Assembly: GCA_937899935.1 (NCBI GenBank)
Contig: CALCOW010000306.1
Location: forward strand, 1-7,730
DNA from: an uncultured Phycisphaerae bacterium
Lineage (GTDB): Bacteria; Planctomycetota; Phycisphaerae; Phycisphaerales; SM1A02
Direction: 5' to 3'
Length of the DNA: 7,730 nucleotides
Of the stretch, positions 1 to 5,938 are shown one piece after another. The number at the start of each line of letters is the position of its first letter. Positions within the stretch are counted from its first letter, which is position 1. The position numbers were made by a program, and so were the translations under genes. The notes below the pieces were generated by a model, which was not told the DNA's origin, did no database searches, and saw nothing but the letters and a program-made list of their open reading frames with translations.

Positions 1-1008
1 GTTGAAGACTTAAAGGACTTTAAGGCTTATCACCATGCTCTGTTTGAAGCTCAAAAGCTTGGTGAGTACTCCGCAATTCTCACCCTTGCAGTGGATGCAA
101 AGCAAATTGCTGAAGAGCCAAACCAACGCGCGCTGGCCTGCCACTACGAAGCATTGGGTTGGGACGGCCTGGGTCGGTATCATAGATCACTTGAGGCCTC
201 GCAAGACGGACTCAATGAGCCGGTGACTGACATCGACCTACGTTTCGCACTCGAAACAGCGCTGGCCAACGCACATTACAGTCTGTGGCATTTGGCAGAA
301 GCAAGATCAACTTCTGGCGAGATCATCACTTGGTATCGACAGAATCCAGCGAAGACTTCTGCTGGCAAATACGCTGAAGCACAAGCGGTGTATACACGAG
401 GCCACGCGCTGCGACGAATTGCCGGTGTCTCTCCATGTCTAACCAAGGTTGGACTTTCACGGAGTCGTGCTGATTTGGACCGAGCTTGCCGCCTGTGGAA
501 AGAGCTGGCGCTGAAATACGATGACAGTTGCGATGGTATTGGCAACATTTGTCATGCAGGCATTATTGAACTTGATGTCCTGGATGAACAACGTAATCCT
601 GAGGACGCCCTGGCTGAGATCTGTCGTGGCCTTGAGAACGTCATTGATCCCAGCAATATGCCGGTCGGCAATTGGTTAGAGAGCTATGGGTGGTGGTGCG
701 TCTTCGGTTGCAATATTGCGCTGCGACACTTAACCAAACAGCGTGATATCCAGCACTATATGGCACTATTCACCAACAAAGCTGATGAGATTGCCAATCG
801 TCTTGGCAATTGGTCACTTCGCGAAAGAGTCTTCACCATGCAATTCCTTGGCCATCAGCACTTTGTCAGCTGGGCGGGACGGGAATTGCCGATGACCATC
901 GACGCTGATGACATTCGTCTCATTGCGGGCACTATGGGGCGGTTCCCCACTTTCCGTCGTACCGGCTGGAAGATTCTTAACACAGCTCAAGTCATCAAGG
1001 ACAAATGA
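1..1008 (+). CDS. helical-repeat (TPR-like) protein, C-terminal part; paralogue of the HTH protein at 2024-3313
   Basis: The frame is open from the first base of the window to TGA at 1006-1008, giving 335 residues. The true start and N-terminus lie upstream. The first GTG at 91-93 is only an internal valine codon, because the frame continues sensibly before it. The visible protein is rich in Ala/Leu/Glu helices without strict TPR consensus, and shows no signal peptide or membrane segment. Its C-terminus aligns colinearly with the protein at 2024-3313: ESYGWWCVFGCNIALRHL matches ESKGWACVYGADIAIRFL, and DADDIRLIAGTMGRFPTFR matches DDEDVRLITSTMRRFPNFR. By that homology the missing N-terminus probably carries a helix-turn-helix, which cannot be seen here. 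The next gene begins 14 bases after the stop, so the two are likely co-transcribed. The function is unknown; a cytoplasmic regulator is inferred only from the paralogue. Confidence 0.85.
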   Translation, partial: VEDLKDFKAYHHALFEAQKLGEYSAILTLAVDAKQIAEEPNQRALACHYEALGWDGLGRYHRSLEASQDGLNEPVTDIDLRFALETALANAHYSLWHLAEARSTSGEIITWYRQNPAKTSAGKYAEAQAVYTRGHALRRIAGVSPCLTKVGLSRSRADLDRACRLWKELALKYDDSCDGIGNICHAGIIELDVLDEQRNPEDALAEICRGLENVIDPSNMPVGNWLESYGWWCVFGCNIALRHLTKQRDIQHYMALFTNKADEIANRLGNWSLRERVFTMQFLGHQHFVSWAGRELPMTIDADDIRLIAGTMGRFPTFRRTGWKILNTAQVIKDK

Positions 1009-1016
1009 AAGGAGGT
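1008..1016 (+). promoter_or_regulatory. strong Shine-Dalgarno for the secreted protein gene
   Basis: AAAGGAGGT is almost a full complement of the usual 16S rRNA 3' end. It begins on the last base of the upstream TGA and lies 6 bases before the ATG at 1023. It decides the start against the earlier ATG at 1005, which overlaps the upstream stop and would put the site inside the coding region. The layout favours translational coupling between the two genes. Confidence 0.85.
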
Positions 1017-1022
1017 CAGGCC

Positions 1023-1649
1023 ATGAGATCAGTTATATATTTCATTCTCATTACAACAGCAATGGTCGGGCTTTCTTCTTTGGCAATGGCGGAAGAACCT
1101 GATACTGACGTAGAGACGCCTAGTAACAGCACTAACTCAGTTGTGATTCTGACAGTAAGTCAATTCGAACCAAAACCAATTGGGCACACTGCGCCCGGAC
1201 CAAATGCTGGCTTGGTGAACCTGACTGCTGCACTGGGTGGCCTTCCACCAAACGCCAGTCTCGATTCACTAACATCTACATCTGGATCTTCTTTCCTAAG
1301 TATCATTGGTGGAAGACCGATGTTTGATCAAGGCAAACGACCTAGCTACATTTTCAGCGGGCCTTCGGTTTCCGCAAACCCAGTTGGCCAACTGACCATT
1401 ACGCCACTAAACAATGACATGATATTTGCCGATGATCTGGGTCCAGCTTCAAGCTTGCCTAATCCGGATGACTCAATCAGTGTCAGCAGTGGATCTAACT
1501 TTGATCCGATATCAGTCGGACATGACATTGGCCACGGTCATGCTGATGTTGATATTGATTCATCGATAAGCATCGCGATTCCCACACCTGGTGGCATCGC
1601 TCTGCTCATGGGAGCTTTTTTATGCGGCAGACGCCGTAAGAGGGCCTGA
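1023..1649 (+). CDS. secreted protein with PEP-CTERM-like sorting tail
   Basis: The predicted protein has 208 residues. The start at 1023 is chosen because of the perfect Shine-Dalgarno just before it. The N-terminus is a classic Sec signal peptide: Met-Arg, a hydrophobic core, then an Ala-Met-Ala site with cleavage predicted before Glu-Glu near residue 24. The mature part is rich in Ser, Asn, Asp, Gly and Pro, with an acidic His/Asp-containing stretch (GHDIGHGHADVDID) near the end. The C-terminus reads IPTPGG, a short hydrophobic segment (IALLMGAFLCG), then RRRKRA. That is the three-part layout of PEP-CTERM signals, which exosortase processes so the protein is exported to the cell surface or matrix; here PTPG replaces PEP. 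No enzymatic domain is recognised. It lies directly downstream of a helical-repeat gene and probably shares its transcript. The role is unknown; a surface or extracellular structural protein is the likeliest reading. Confidence 0.8.
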   Translation: MRSVIYFILITTAMVGLSSLAMAEEPDTDVETPSNSTNSVVILTVSQFEPKPIGHTAPGPNAGLVNLTAALGGLPPNASLDSLTSTSGSSFLSIIGGRPMFDQGKRPSYIFSGPSVSANPVGQLTITPLNNDMIFADDLGPASSLPNPDDSISVSSGSNFDPISVGHDIGHGHADVDIDSSISIAIPTPGGIALLMGAFLCGRRRKRA

Positions 1650-1669
1650 TCCCTCAAAATTTGCGTAAA

Positions 1670-1699
1670 CCGATTAGGTCTCGGCACCGACTTAATCGG
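1670..1699 (+). terminator. hairpin 3' of the secreted-protein gene, possible terminator or 3'-end stabiliser
   Basis: An 11-pair stem (CCGATTAGGTC with GACTTAATCGG, one G-U pair) closes an 8-base loop, starting 20 bases after the stop of the secreted-protein gene. No T run follows, so a simple intrinsic terminator is not proven. It may protect the mRNA 3' end or cause pausing. Confidence 0.45.
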
Positions 1700-1757
1700 C
1701 TCTCTAAAAGGGCCGTGGTGTCCTACAAAGCCGTCTGTAGCCAAATTTGGCCGCAGA

Positions 1758-1787
1758 AGAAGGCCTTGTGGGGCGTCGCGGCCTTTT
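1758..1787 (+). terminator. weak candidate intrinsic terminator
   Basis: AGAAGGCC pairs with GGCCTTTT (eight pairs including one G-U) around a 14-base loop, and the 3' arm ends in four Ts. The long loop and short T run make it weak. Its location after the first two genes and before the next translated region is right for a terminator. Confidence 0.35.
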
Positions 1788-1827
1788 ATCAATTTCCTTG
1801 AATCTCTCTGAGAAGGAAGTAACTTGA

Positions 1828-1983
1828 ATGATGGCACGGGACCATTCGGCCCGCTGCTACCAATCAGATCTGAAGACCCAGTTCTTCAGACAAAACATGC
1901 ATCGTCCTTGTGGTGGGGGCGACTGGTGTGAGATGGTCTATATGCCAGTTGATTACGGTCAACGGGTCGGTGTCCCTCAATGA
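1828..1983 (+). CDS. possible small ORF of 51 residues upstream of the HTH gene
   Basis: ATG at 1828 (a second ATG follows at 1831) opens a frame to TGA at 1981-1983. AAGGA at 1813-1817 sits 10 bases upstream as a plausible ribosome binding site. The product would be 51 residues with three cysteines (C10, C28, C34), no signal peptide and no membrane segment, and it resembles no family that I recognise. It ends 40 bases before the ATG of the HTH gene. It could be a real small protein, a leader ORF controlling the HTH gene, or chance. The overlapping frame starting at GTG 1910 and the antisense frame are not more convincing. Confidence is low because there is no homology or codon-use support. 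Confidence 0.3.
   Translation: MMARDHSARCYQSDLKTQFFRQNMHRPCGGGDWCEMVYMPVDYGQRVGVPQ
1869..1890 (+). repeat. perfect 8-bp inverted repeat (hairpin) within the small ORF
   Basis: TCTGAAGA at 1869-1876 and TCTTCAGA at 1883-1890 are exact reverse complements around a 6-base loop (CCCAGT). The 5' arm overlaps a perfect 10-base palindrome, TCAGATCTGA, at 1864-1873. It could be an RNA hairpin or a binding site for a dimeric regulator. Confidence 0.45.
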
Positions 1984-1996
1984 TCGATCGAGGGAC
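1972..1996 (+). repeat. inverted repeat just upstream of the HTH gene, candidate operator or leader hairpin
   Basis: GTCCCTC (1972-1978) and GAGGGAC (1990-1996) are exact reverse complements separated by 11 bases that contain the self-complementary GATCGATC. With one bulged base, three more pairs (GTG 1970-1972 with CAC 1997-1999) are an alternative extension. The stop codon of the small ORF (1981-1983) is in the loop, and the HTH gene ATG is 27 bases downstream. A palindromic operator bound by the HTH protein, or a translation-control hairpin, are both possible; neither is demonstrated. Confidence 0.4.
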
Positions 1997-2023
1997 CACG
2001 ATCAGACTGAAGTCCGAAGAAGG

Positions 2024-3313
2024 ATGGAGGTTGTGGTGAAACATGGGACTACCAGTCGGAAGGACCGCCTGCACCAACTCTTTGAGTTGGCTCGCTCCTA
2101 CCGAAACATCACTATGACAGAGCTTGCGGCTCACATGGGGCGCAGCCCCTCGAACATTCTTCGGCAAGGTGACAATCCGAAACTTGATCTCATCATCGGA
2201 CTCGCCACCTGCCTTGATTGGACCACTGATGAAGTGGCGACCTTCATCTGGAGTGGGACCACTCAAAGAGACATCGATATCAGAAACGGTACGACTGCTT
2301 CGGGGAACTTGGCTGACGTACCGTTTGAACGGCTCCAGGAACAAGCTCGCCAGGCCCGCGAGGAGGGGTGCCTGGCGATCCTGGGTCGGACCGTTGATCA
2401 AATGAGTCGTACTGCATCGACGGTACAAGAGCGAGCTTCTGCACTGCTCCACCATGCGATCCTTGCCGCAATCAGTGGTGATCCTTGTGATCAAGAAATT
2501 GCCGGCCAGAAATTAGTGCGTACGGATCAATTACCTGATGAATTTAAGTTGCTTGGCTTGGCTCAAATTGCCCAAGCCAAACTCTCACTGGGCCGATTGG
2601 GTGATGCCAATGACCATGCAAAGGCAGTGATTCGATACACCCAAGATATTGTTTTCGATCTAAATGATGATATCAATCACAGTAAGTGTGAGGCTCGTGC
2701 TGCCGCTCAAGAAGTACGTGGCCATCTCGCCTGCCGTCAACTAGGACGTCCAATAGGCCGCTGGAATGTGAACGCGGAGGCCTGCCACCGCGATACCTAT
2801 CAGGCGGTGGAGTGGCTCGAACGATCAAAAGGCAACGCCCCATCCACTGATTGTGAGGCATCTCTGATTCGATGCAACAGTGCATTACTTGAACTCGATG
2901 TGTCAATGGAAAACATCTCGGCAGAAAAAGCCCTCACTAGTTTGCGAGACGAAATCAGTGATGACCTACCCTCAAATCGAGAGATGATCGAAAGCAAGGG
3001 TTGGGCTTGTGTCTATGGCGCTGATATCGCGATCCGATTTTTGCCCTTTTCCGAGGATCAACAACGATCAGTGGCGGTGTTCTCTGAAAAGGGTTTCGAA
3101 ATTGCAGAGAAGATCGATTGCTGGCAACTTCGGGAGCGACTATTGACGCTCGATTATGAAGGGCACAAGCTTTTAGAAGCTGATAGTAAAACGAAGGTCC
3201 AGCGGGTCATTGACGATGAAGATGTACGATTGATCACTTCCACCATGCGGCGCTTCCCTAACTTCCGTCCAATCGGCTTAGATATTTTGACAGATAGCGA
3301 ATTAATTACCTAA
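2024..3313 (+). CDS. helix-turn-helix protein with long TPR-like helical C-terminal region
   Basis: From ATG 2024 the protein has 429 residues. GTG 2036 is an alternative start with a better ribosome site (GGAGG at 2026-2030, 5 bases away), while ATG 2024 has only an abutting AGAAGG. Residues about 13-75 resemble an XRE/Cro-type helix-turn-helix: ITMTELAAHMGRSPSNIL covers the recognition region, followed by KLDLIIGLATCLDWTTDEV. From about residue 95 to the end the chain is almost all helix, in TPR-like pairs. There is no signal peptide or membrane helix, so it should be cytoplasmic. The C-terminal about 300 residues are paralogous to the product of 1-1008. An HTH plus helical-repeat layout is typical of ligand- or peptide-sensing transcription regulators, but neither the ligand nor the targets can be read from the sequence. 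It converges with pqiB, 37 bases away. Confidence 0.85.
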   Translation: MEVVVKHGTTSRKDRLHQLFELARSYRNITMTELAAHMGRSPSNILRQGDNPKLDLIIGLATCLDWTTDEVATFIWSGTTQRDIDIRNGTTASGNLADVPFERLQEQARQAREEGCLAILGRTVDQMSRTASTVQERASALLHHAILAAISGDPCDQEIAGQKLVRTDQLPDEFKLLGLAQIAQAKLSLGRLGDANDHAKAVIRYTQDIVFDLNDDINHSKCEARAAAQEVRGHLACRQLGRPIGRWNVNAEACHRDTYQAVEWLERSKGNAPSTDCEASLIRCNSALLELDVSMENISAEKALTSLRDEISDDLPSNREMIESKGWACVYGADIAIRFLPFSEDQQRSVAVFSEKGFEIAEKIDCWQLRERLLTLDYEGHKLLEADSKTKVQRVIDDEDVRLITSTMRRFPNFRPIGLDILTDSELIT

Positions 3314-3350
3314 GACCGTCAAACAACAAAGAACAATCTACAGGTCAGTC

Positions 3351-4310
3351 TTACATCGCGTCTTCTATATCTCTACGCGGCTGAGGCAGTGGCTTTGGAA
3401 TTTGATCGCTTTGCGCTGCAGGAACCTTGTCGGGTATCTTTAGGTTGGGCGACCACTTCAACCAACTTTCATCCAATTCTTTAGAGAGTTCAAACCGTGC
3501 TCCTTCTTGTGCTGGTGCGCCAGGATTGTTCGGTGTCACCATGCCAATCCCGCCAGCAAGCAGTGATGAAAGCGACTCAGTCTTAACCGTGGCCCCAAAG
3601 AGACTCAAATCAACACCGATACCACTGGTATTCCAGAACTTGGAGTTGCCTCGAACTAAATGTGCATATTTGCCCTTGATAGCACACTCAATTTGTACCT
3701 TTTGGCCGGTCGTTGAAAGTCGCACGGAAGAAATCGCGCCAATCGTCATGTGCCGATACTCAATCGGGGATCCCGCTTTTAGACTTCCCCCCTCATTCGC
3801 TTCAATGATAATTTTAAGGGCATTTTCATCATCTGCTTCGGCCGGTGGCTCAATCAAACCCACAAACTTCGACTGCGGTTGACCATCTCCAGGTTTCACA
3901 CTGATGTACTGCTGCCCAAGGACCGTATCAAGGCCAGAAAAACCACTGAGGCCAACTTCGGCATGAACAATCCAGAATGAAGAACCTTTGACTGCAAGCT
4001 TCCGGGCAGTCTTGCGCAACATAACCGTCACAAGCACCCGTGACATATCTTCATTGAGTTCAATCGCCTGAACCGTACCTACTTTAACACCTCGATACTT
4101 CACAGGTGCTTTTGTTTGAAGGTTCTGGCCATTTTGAAACTCAATAGTGATGGTCGGACCAATATCAATGACGTAGACCCAAACCACATAAATACAGATC
4201 ACAAGAGCAACAACAGGAATGATCCAAGCCCAACTCCACTTTGAGCGGCGATTTTCTTTCTTCGCTGTTGGCAGTTGGTGCATAGATGTTGTTTGTTTAC
4301 TCTCGTTCAT
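3351..4310 (-). CDS. pqiB: PqiB-like MCE-domain protein (two MCE domains)
   Basis: The predicted protein has 319 residues. A short polar N-terminus precedes one membrane helix at about 27-47, so the rest is likely periplasmic. The first MCE domain spans about 51-140 (GPTITIEFQNGQNL, then VKYRGVKVGTV, FWIV and LGQQYISVKPG). The second spans about 164-275, with IEYRHMTIGAISSV, KFWNTSG and LLAGGIGMVTPNNPG, a typical PqiB/YebT segment end. A Pro-rich tail (about 293-312) closes the protein. PqiB family proteins form hexameric periplasmic tubes that move lipids between the inner and outer membranes with PqiA. E. coli PqiB is much longer and has three MCE domains, so this is a shorter version. The start overlaps the pqiA stop by 14 bases, and GGAAG lies 7 bases before the ATG on the minus strand. 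Symbol assigned by family; orthology not tested. Confidence 0.9.
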   Translation of the reverse strand: MNESKQTTSMHQLPTAKKENRRSKWSWAWIIPVVALVICIYVVWVYVIDIGPTITIEFQNGQNLQTKAPVKYRGVKVGTVQAIELNEDMSRVLVTVMLRKTARKLAVKGSSFWIVHAEVGLSGFSGLDTVLGQQYISVKPGDGQPQSKFVGLIEPPAEADDENALKIIIEANEGGSLKAGSPIEYRHMTIGAISSVRLSTTGQKVQIECAIKGKYAHLVRGNSKFWNTSGIGVDLSLFGATVKTESLSSLLAGGIGMVTPNNPGAPAQEGARFELSKELDESWLKWSPNLKIPDKVPAAQSDQIPKPLPQPRRDIEDAM

Positions 4311-4911
4311 TGGTCGACTTCCACACTAACTTAGGATCAAATGTGGCGGTCGCGAGTAAACTAAAAACAACCACCATTGAGAAGAAGAACGCGCCGGGAC
4401 CCGGTACAACATTGACCCACGAGCCCAGTTTGACTGCTGCAACAAGAATTGCAATGACGAGCACGTCAAGCATCCCCCACTTCCCAATCAGATCAATGAC
4501 TCGGAAGGTCCAGGCACGGTGTTTCGGCTGCAGTACAAGATTGCCCATACAGAGCAAGAACATTCCCAAGATTTTCATGCCAGGAATGATGATCGAGGCT
4601 ACAAAGATGATCAGTGCAATGACCCAATCGCCTGATTGAAAGAGACTAACAACACCAGACCAGATTGTTGCCTCATTGACATATCCCATCTGAGACAATT
4701 CAAGCACCGGCAATGCCATTGCAAATGGATAAAAAATCAGCGCTGTGGCTGCCAAAGCAGCTGTCACCTGTATGTTTGCTCGGTGCGGCGCCTTGAGTCT
4801 CGCGCTGCACCGCGAGCAAACAGACCGCTGCTGCGGTGAGATATCTTCAACGCACTGAATCAGACCACACACAGGGCAAGCATGAATATGGTCTGAAATT
4901 TCGATTGGCAT
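4297..4911 (-). CDS. pqiA: PqiA-like inner-membrane protein, single PqiA domain
   Basis: The predicted protein has 204 residues. The N-terminus carries a zinc-ribbon pattern, C12-x2-C15 and C32-x2-C35. Four membrane helices follow, at about 47-69, 95-122, 146-161 and 171-190. The family signature is clear: YPFAMALPVLEL, then ATIWSGVVSLFQSGDW, FVASIIIPGMKIL and KWGMLDVLVIAILVAAVKLG. PqiA is the integral-membrane partner of PqiB in an envelope lipid-transport system. E. coli PqiA holds two such domains in about 417 residues, so this is a half-size form that may act as a dimer (inference). The start is supported by AAGGGG about 9 bases upstream on the minus strand. It is the first gene of a two-gene operon with pqiB. 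No PqiC lipoprotein gene is seen in the window. Expression is likely driven from the 4912-5017 gap, but no clear promoter was recognised. Confidence 0.9.
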   Translation of the reverse strand: MPIEISDHIHACPVCGLIQCVEDISPQQRSVCSRCSARLKAPHRANIQVTAALAATALIFYPFAMALPVLELSQMGYVNEATIWSGVVSLFQSGDWVIALIIFVASIIIPGMKILGMFLLCMGNLVLQPKHRAWTFRVIDLIGKWGMLDVLVIAILVAAVKLGSWVNVVPGPGAFFFSMVVVFSLLATATFDPKLVWKSTNERE

Positions 4912-5017
4912 TAAGGCGTACCCCTTGTCTCACTCCCGTCTATCGGTCGAAGAGGCCTAAGAATGATGAATAAAGCCGGACGTAGTAGAGAGTGCTATCC
5001 GCAGTGTGCGCGGCTAA
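4912..5017. other. divergent intergenic region between pqiA and the formyltransferase gene
   Basis: This region must hold the promoter for pqiAB on the minus strand and probably one for the formyltransferase cluster on the plus strand. No convincing -35/-10 pair was found on either strand. The part next to pqiA carries its ribosome site. The TAA at 5015-5017 closes the formyltransferase reading frame on its 5' side. Confidence 0.5.
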
Positions 5018-5134
5018 GATGCAACTATCGACCAGTCAAACACAAAGATCCGCATTGCTATTCTCACAGGCTCCGACAGCCTTTGGGGCGTCGGTAAGTG
5101 GCGCCGTGGCCTTCCCGCTCTTCACAACGCGGGC
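5018..5134 (+). other. in-frame N-terminal coding extension of the formyltransferase without a standard start codon
   Basis: The formyltransferase frame is open from 5018 to the ATG at 5135. From 5045 it reads KIRIAILTGSDSLWGVGKWR and then RGLPALHNAG, which is the expected first beta strand, loop and helix of the formyltransferase fold. No ATG, GTG or TTG occurs in this frame between the TAA at 5015 and 5135. An ATG at 5019 lies in another frame; one extra A in the AAA run at 5038-5040 would join it to this frame. Either a base is missing (mutation or sequencing error), or a rare start such as ATC/ATT is used. Confidence 0.7.
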
Positions 5135-5854
5135 ATGGAAGTTGTCGGCTTATGGTGTGTTAACGAATCCACCAGTAGTTTTCACCAAGAACAGGTTGCT
5201 ACCTGGTACCGGAAGACCTTTGGCTTGTGGAATTTTATTAAATTTTGTGCGTATGCTTGCGCTCTGTGGACCGGCAGACTGTTTCGTGGTCATCCAATGA
5301 CATTCCCGAGTCTTTGCCGACGTCACTGTATACCCTACCAGCTGATCCAAACACCCGACGATTCAGAATTTCATCAATGGATGAGTGACAATAAGGTTGA
5401 TGTGCTTTGCATACTCACGTCTCACATTCTTACGGAACCACTACTGTCAATCCCGCGATTGGGTGTGATTAATAAGCACGCTGCTTTACTACCTTCATAC
5501 CGCGGCCTTTTTCCATACTTTTGGGCTTCTCTAGACAAGGCAGCACAAGGTGTCACCATACATCTTGTTGATGAAGGCATTGATACAGGAGCGACCATAA
5601 GTCGTGTGACCATTGATGGTAAAGCTACGCATTCCATGGCTGCTTTTTATGCACACGCAGATCAACTTTTTCCAGCACTGATGGTTGATGCGATTACCAA
5701 ACTACAGCAAGGTCACCCACCTCTCGAAGCCCTTGCTAGGAGCCACAGTAGCTATAAGGGCAAACCACAACGATCGGACTATCTATGTTTTCGTAAAAAT
5801 GGCGGAAAAATCACGCGATTAAGAGATGTGATTGGAGCCCTACGTTGGAGCTAG
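5135..5854 (+). CDS. formyltransferase-family protein (Formyl_trans_N fold)
   Basis: From the first in-frame ATG the product has 239 residues. The real protein is probably about 30 residues longer (see 5018-5134), and ATG 5135 has no ribosome site. The family's catalytic triad is present: N113 and H115 in INKHAALLPSYRG, and D150 in VDEGIDTGATI. These groups transfer a formyl unit from 10-formyltetrahydrofolate to an amine, as in Fmt (Met-tRNA), PurN (GAR) and sugar-amine formyltransferases. The NxHxxLLPxYRG form is closer to Fmt-like enzymes, but the protein is shorter than Fmt, has no clear C-terminal tRNA-binding domain and has an unusual aromatic insert (about 24-50, with LWNFIKFCAYACALW). 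The substrate is therefore unknown; a cell-surface sugar or another amine is possible. It is followed by an MFS carrier 84 bases on, perhaps in the same transcript. Confidence 0.8.
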   Translation: MEVVGLWCVNESTSSFHQEQVATWYRKTFGLWNFIKFCAYACALWTGRLFRGHPMTFPSLCRRHCIPYQLIQTPDDSEFHQWMSDNKVDVLCILTSHILTEPLLSIPRLGVINKHAALLPSYRGLFPYFWASLDKAAQGVTIHLVDEGIDTGATISRVTIDGKATHSMAAFYAHADQLFPALMVDAITKLQQGHPPLEALARSHSSYKGKPQRSDYLCFRKNGGKITRLRDVIGALRWS

Positions 5855-5882
5855 GAAGTGGCCTTGGCGCTTCTGATCATTC

Positions 5883-5903
5883 AATACTCTTTCTGAGTGT
5901 TTT
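5883..5903 (+). terminator. weak hairpin plus T run between formyltransferase and MFS genes
   Basis: AATACTC pairs with GAGTGTT (seven pairs, one G-U) around TTTCT, with four Ts at 5900-5903 overlapping the stem end. The stem is A/T-rich and would be unstable, so read-through into the MFS gene is likely. Confidence 0.25.
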
Positions 5904-5938
5904 GCCTGCGGCCTTGTGAGAGGTTACGGTCCAAGAAC

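Larger units (their letters stand above)
1650..2023. other. 374-base interval between the secreted-protein gene and the HTH gene
   Basis: This interval lies between two well-supported + strand genes. It contains a strong hairpin (1670-1699), a weaker hairpin followed by a short T run (1758-1787), a possible 51-codon ORF (1828-1983), a hairpin inside that ORF (1869-1890) and an inverted repeat around its stop (1972-1996). The reading frame of the HTH gene is also open back to a GTG at 1910, but those codons look non-coding and have no ribosome binding site. No confident promoter was recognised. Confidence 0.6.

Noticed and set aside
1538..1837. 99-codon minus-strand ORF across the end of the secreted-protein gene
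   Set aside because: It overlaps the well-supported PEP-CTERM-like tail and the hairpins; its product looks like a shadow translation.
1910..2023. GTG 1910 as the start of the HTH gene
   Set aside because: There is no ribosome site, the 38 extra residues do not look like an HTH N-terminus, and they overlap the inverted repeat and the small ORF.
1886..2494. 202-codon minus-strand ORF opposite the start of the HTH gene
   Set aside because: The plus strand has an HTH pattern and a paralogue, while the minus product is low-quality Arg/Ser/Pro-rich sequence without a ribosome site or a recognisable domain.
3311..3353. TAAGAC/GTCTTA inverted repeat between the convergent genes as a bidirectional terminator
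   Set aside because: It has only six pairs with a 31-base loop and no T runs; the symmetry mainly reflects the two stop codons facing each other.
3427..3882. 151-codon plus-strand ORF inside pqiB
   Set aside because: It is antisense to clear MCE-domain coding and has no domain or ribosome site.
4992..5300. 102-codon plus-strand ORF overlapping the formyltransferase in another frame
   Set aside because: Most of it is a shadow of the formyltransferase frame. Only its internal ATG at 5019 is of interest, as a possible start before a one-base frameshift.
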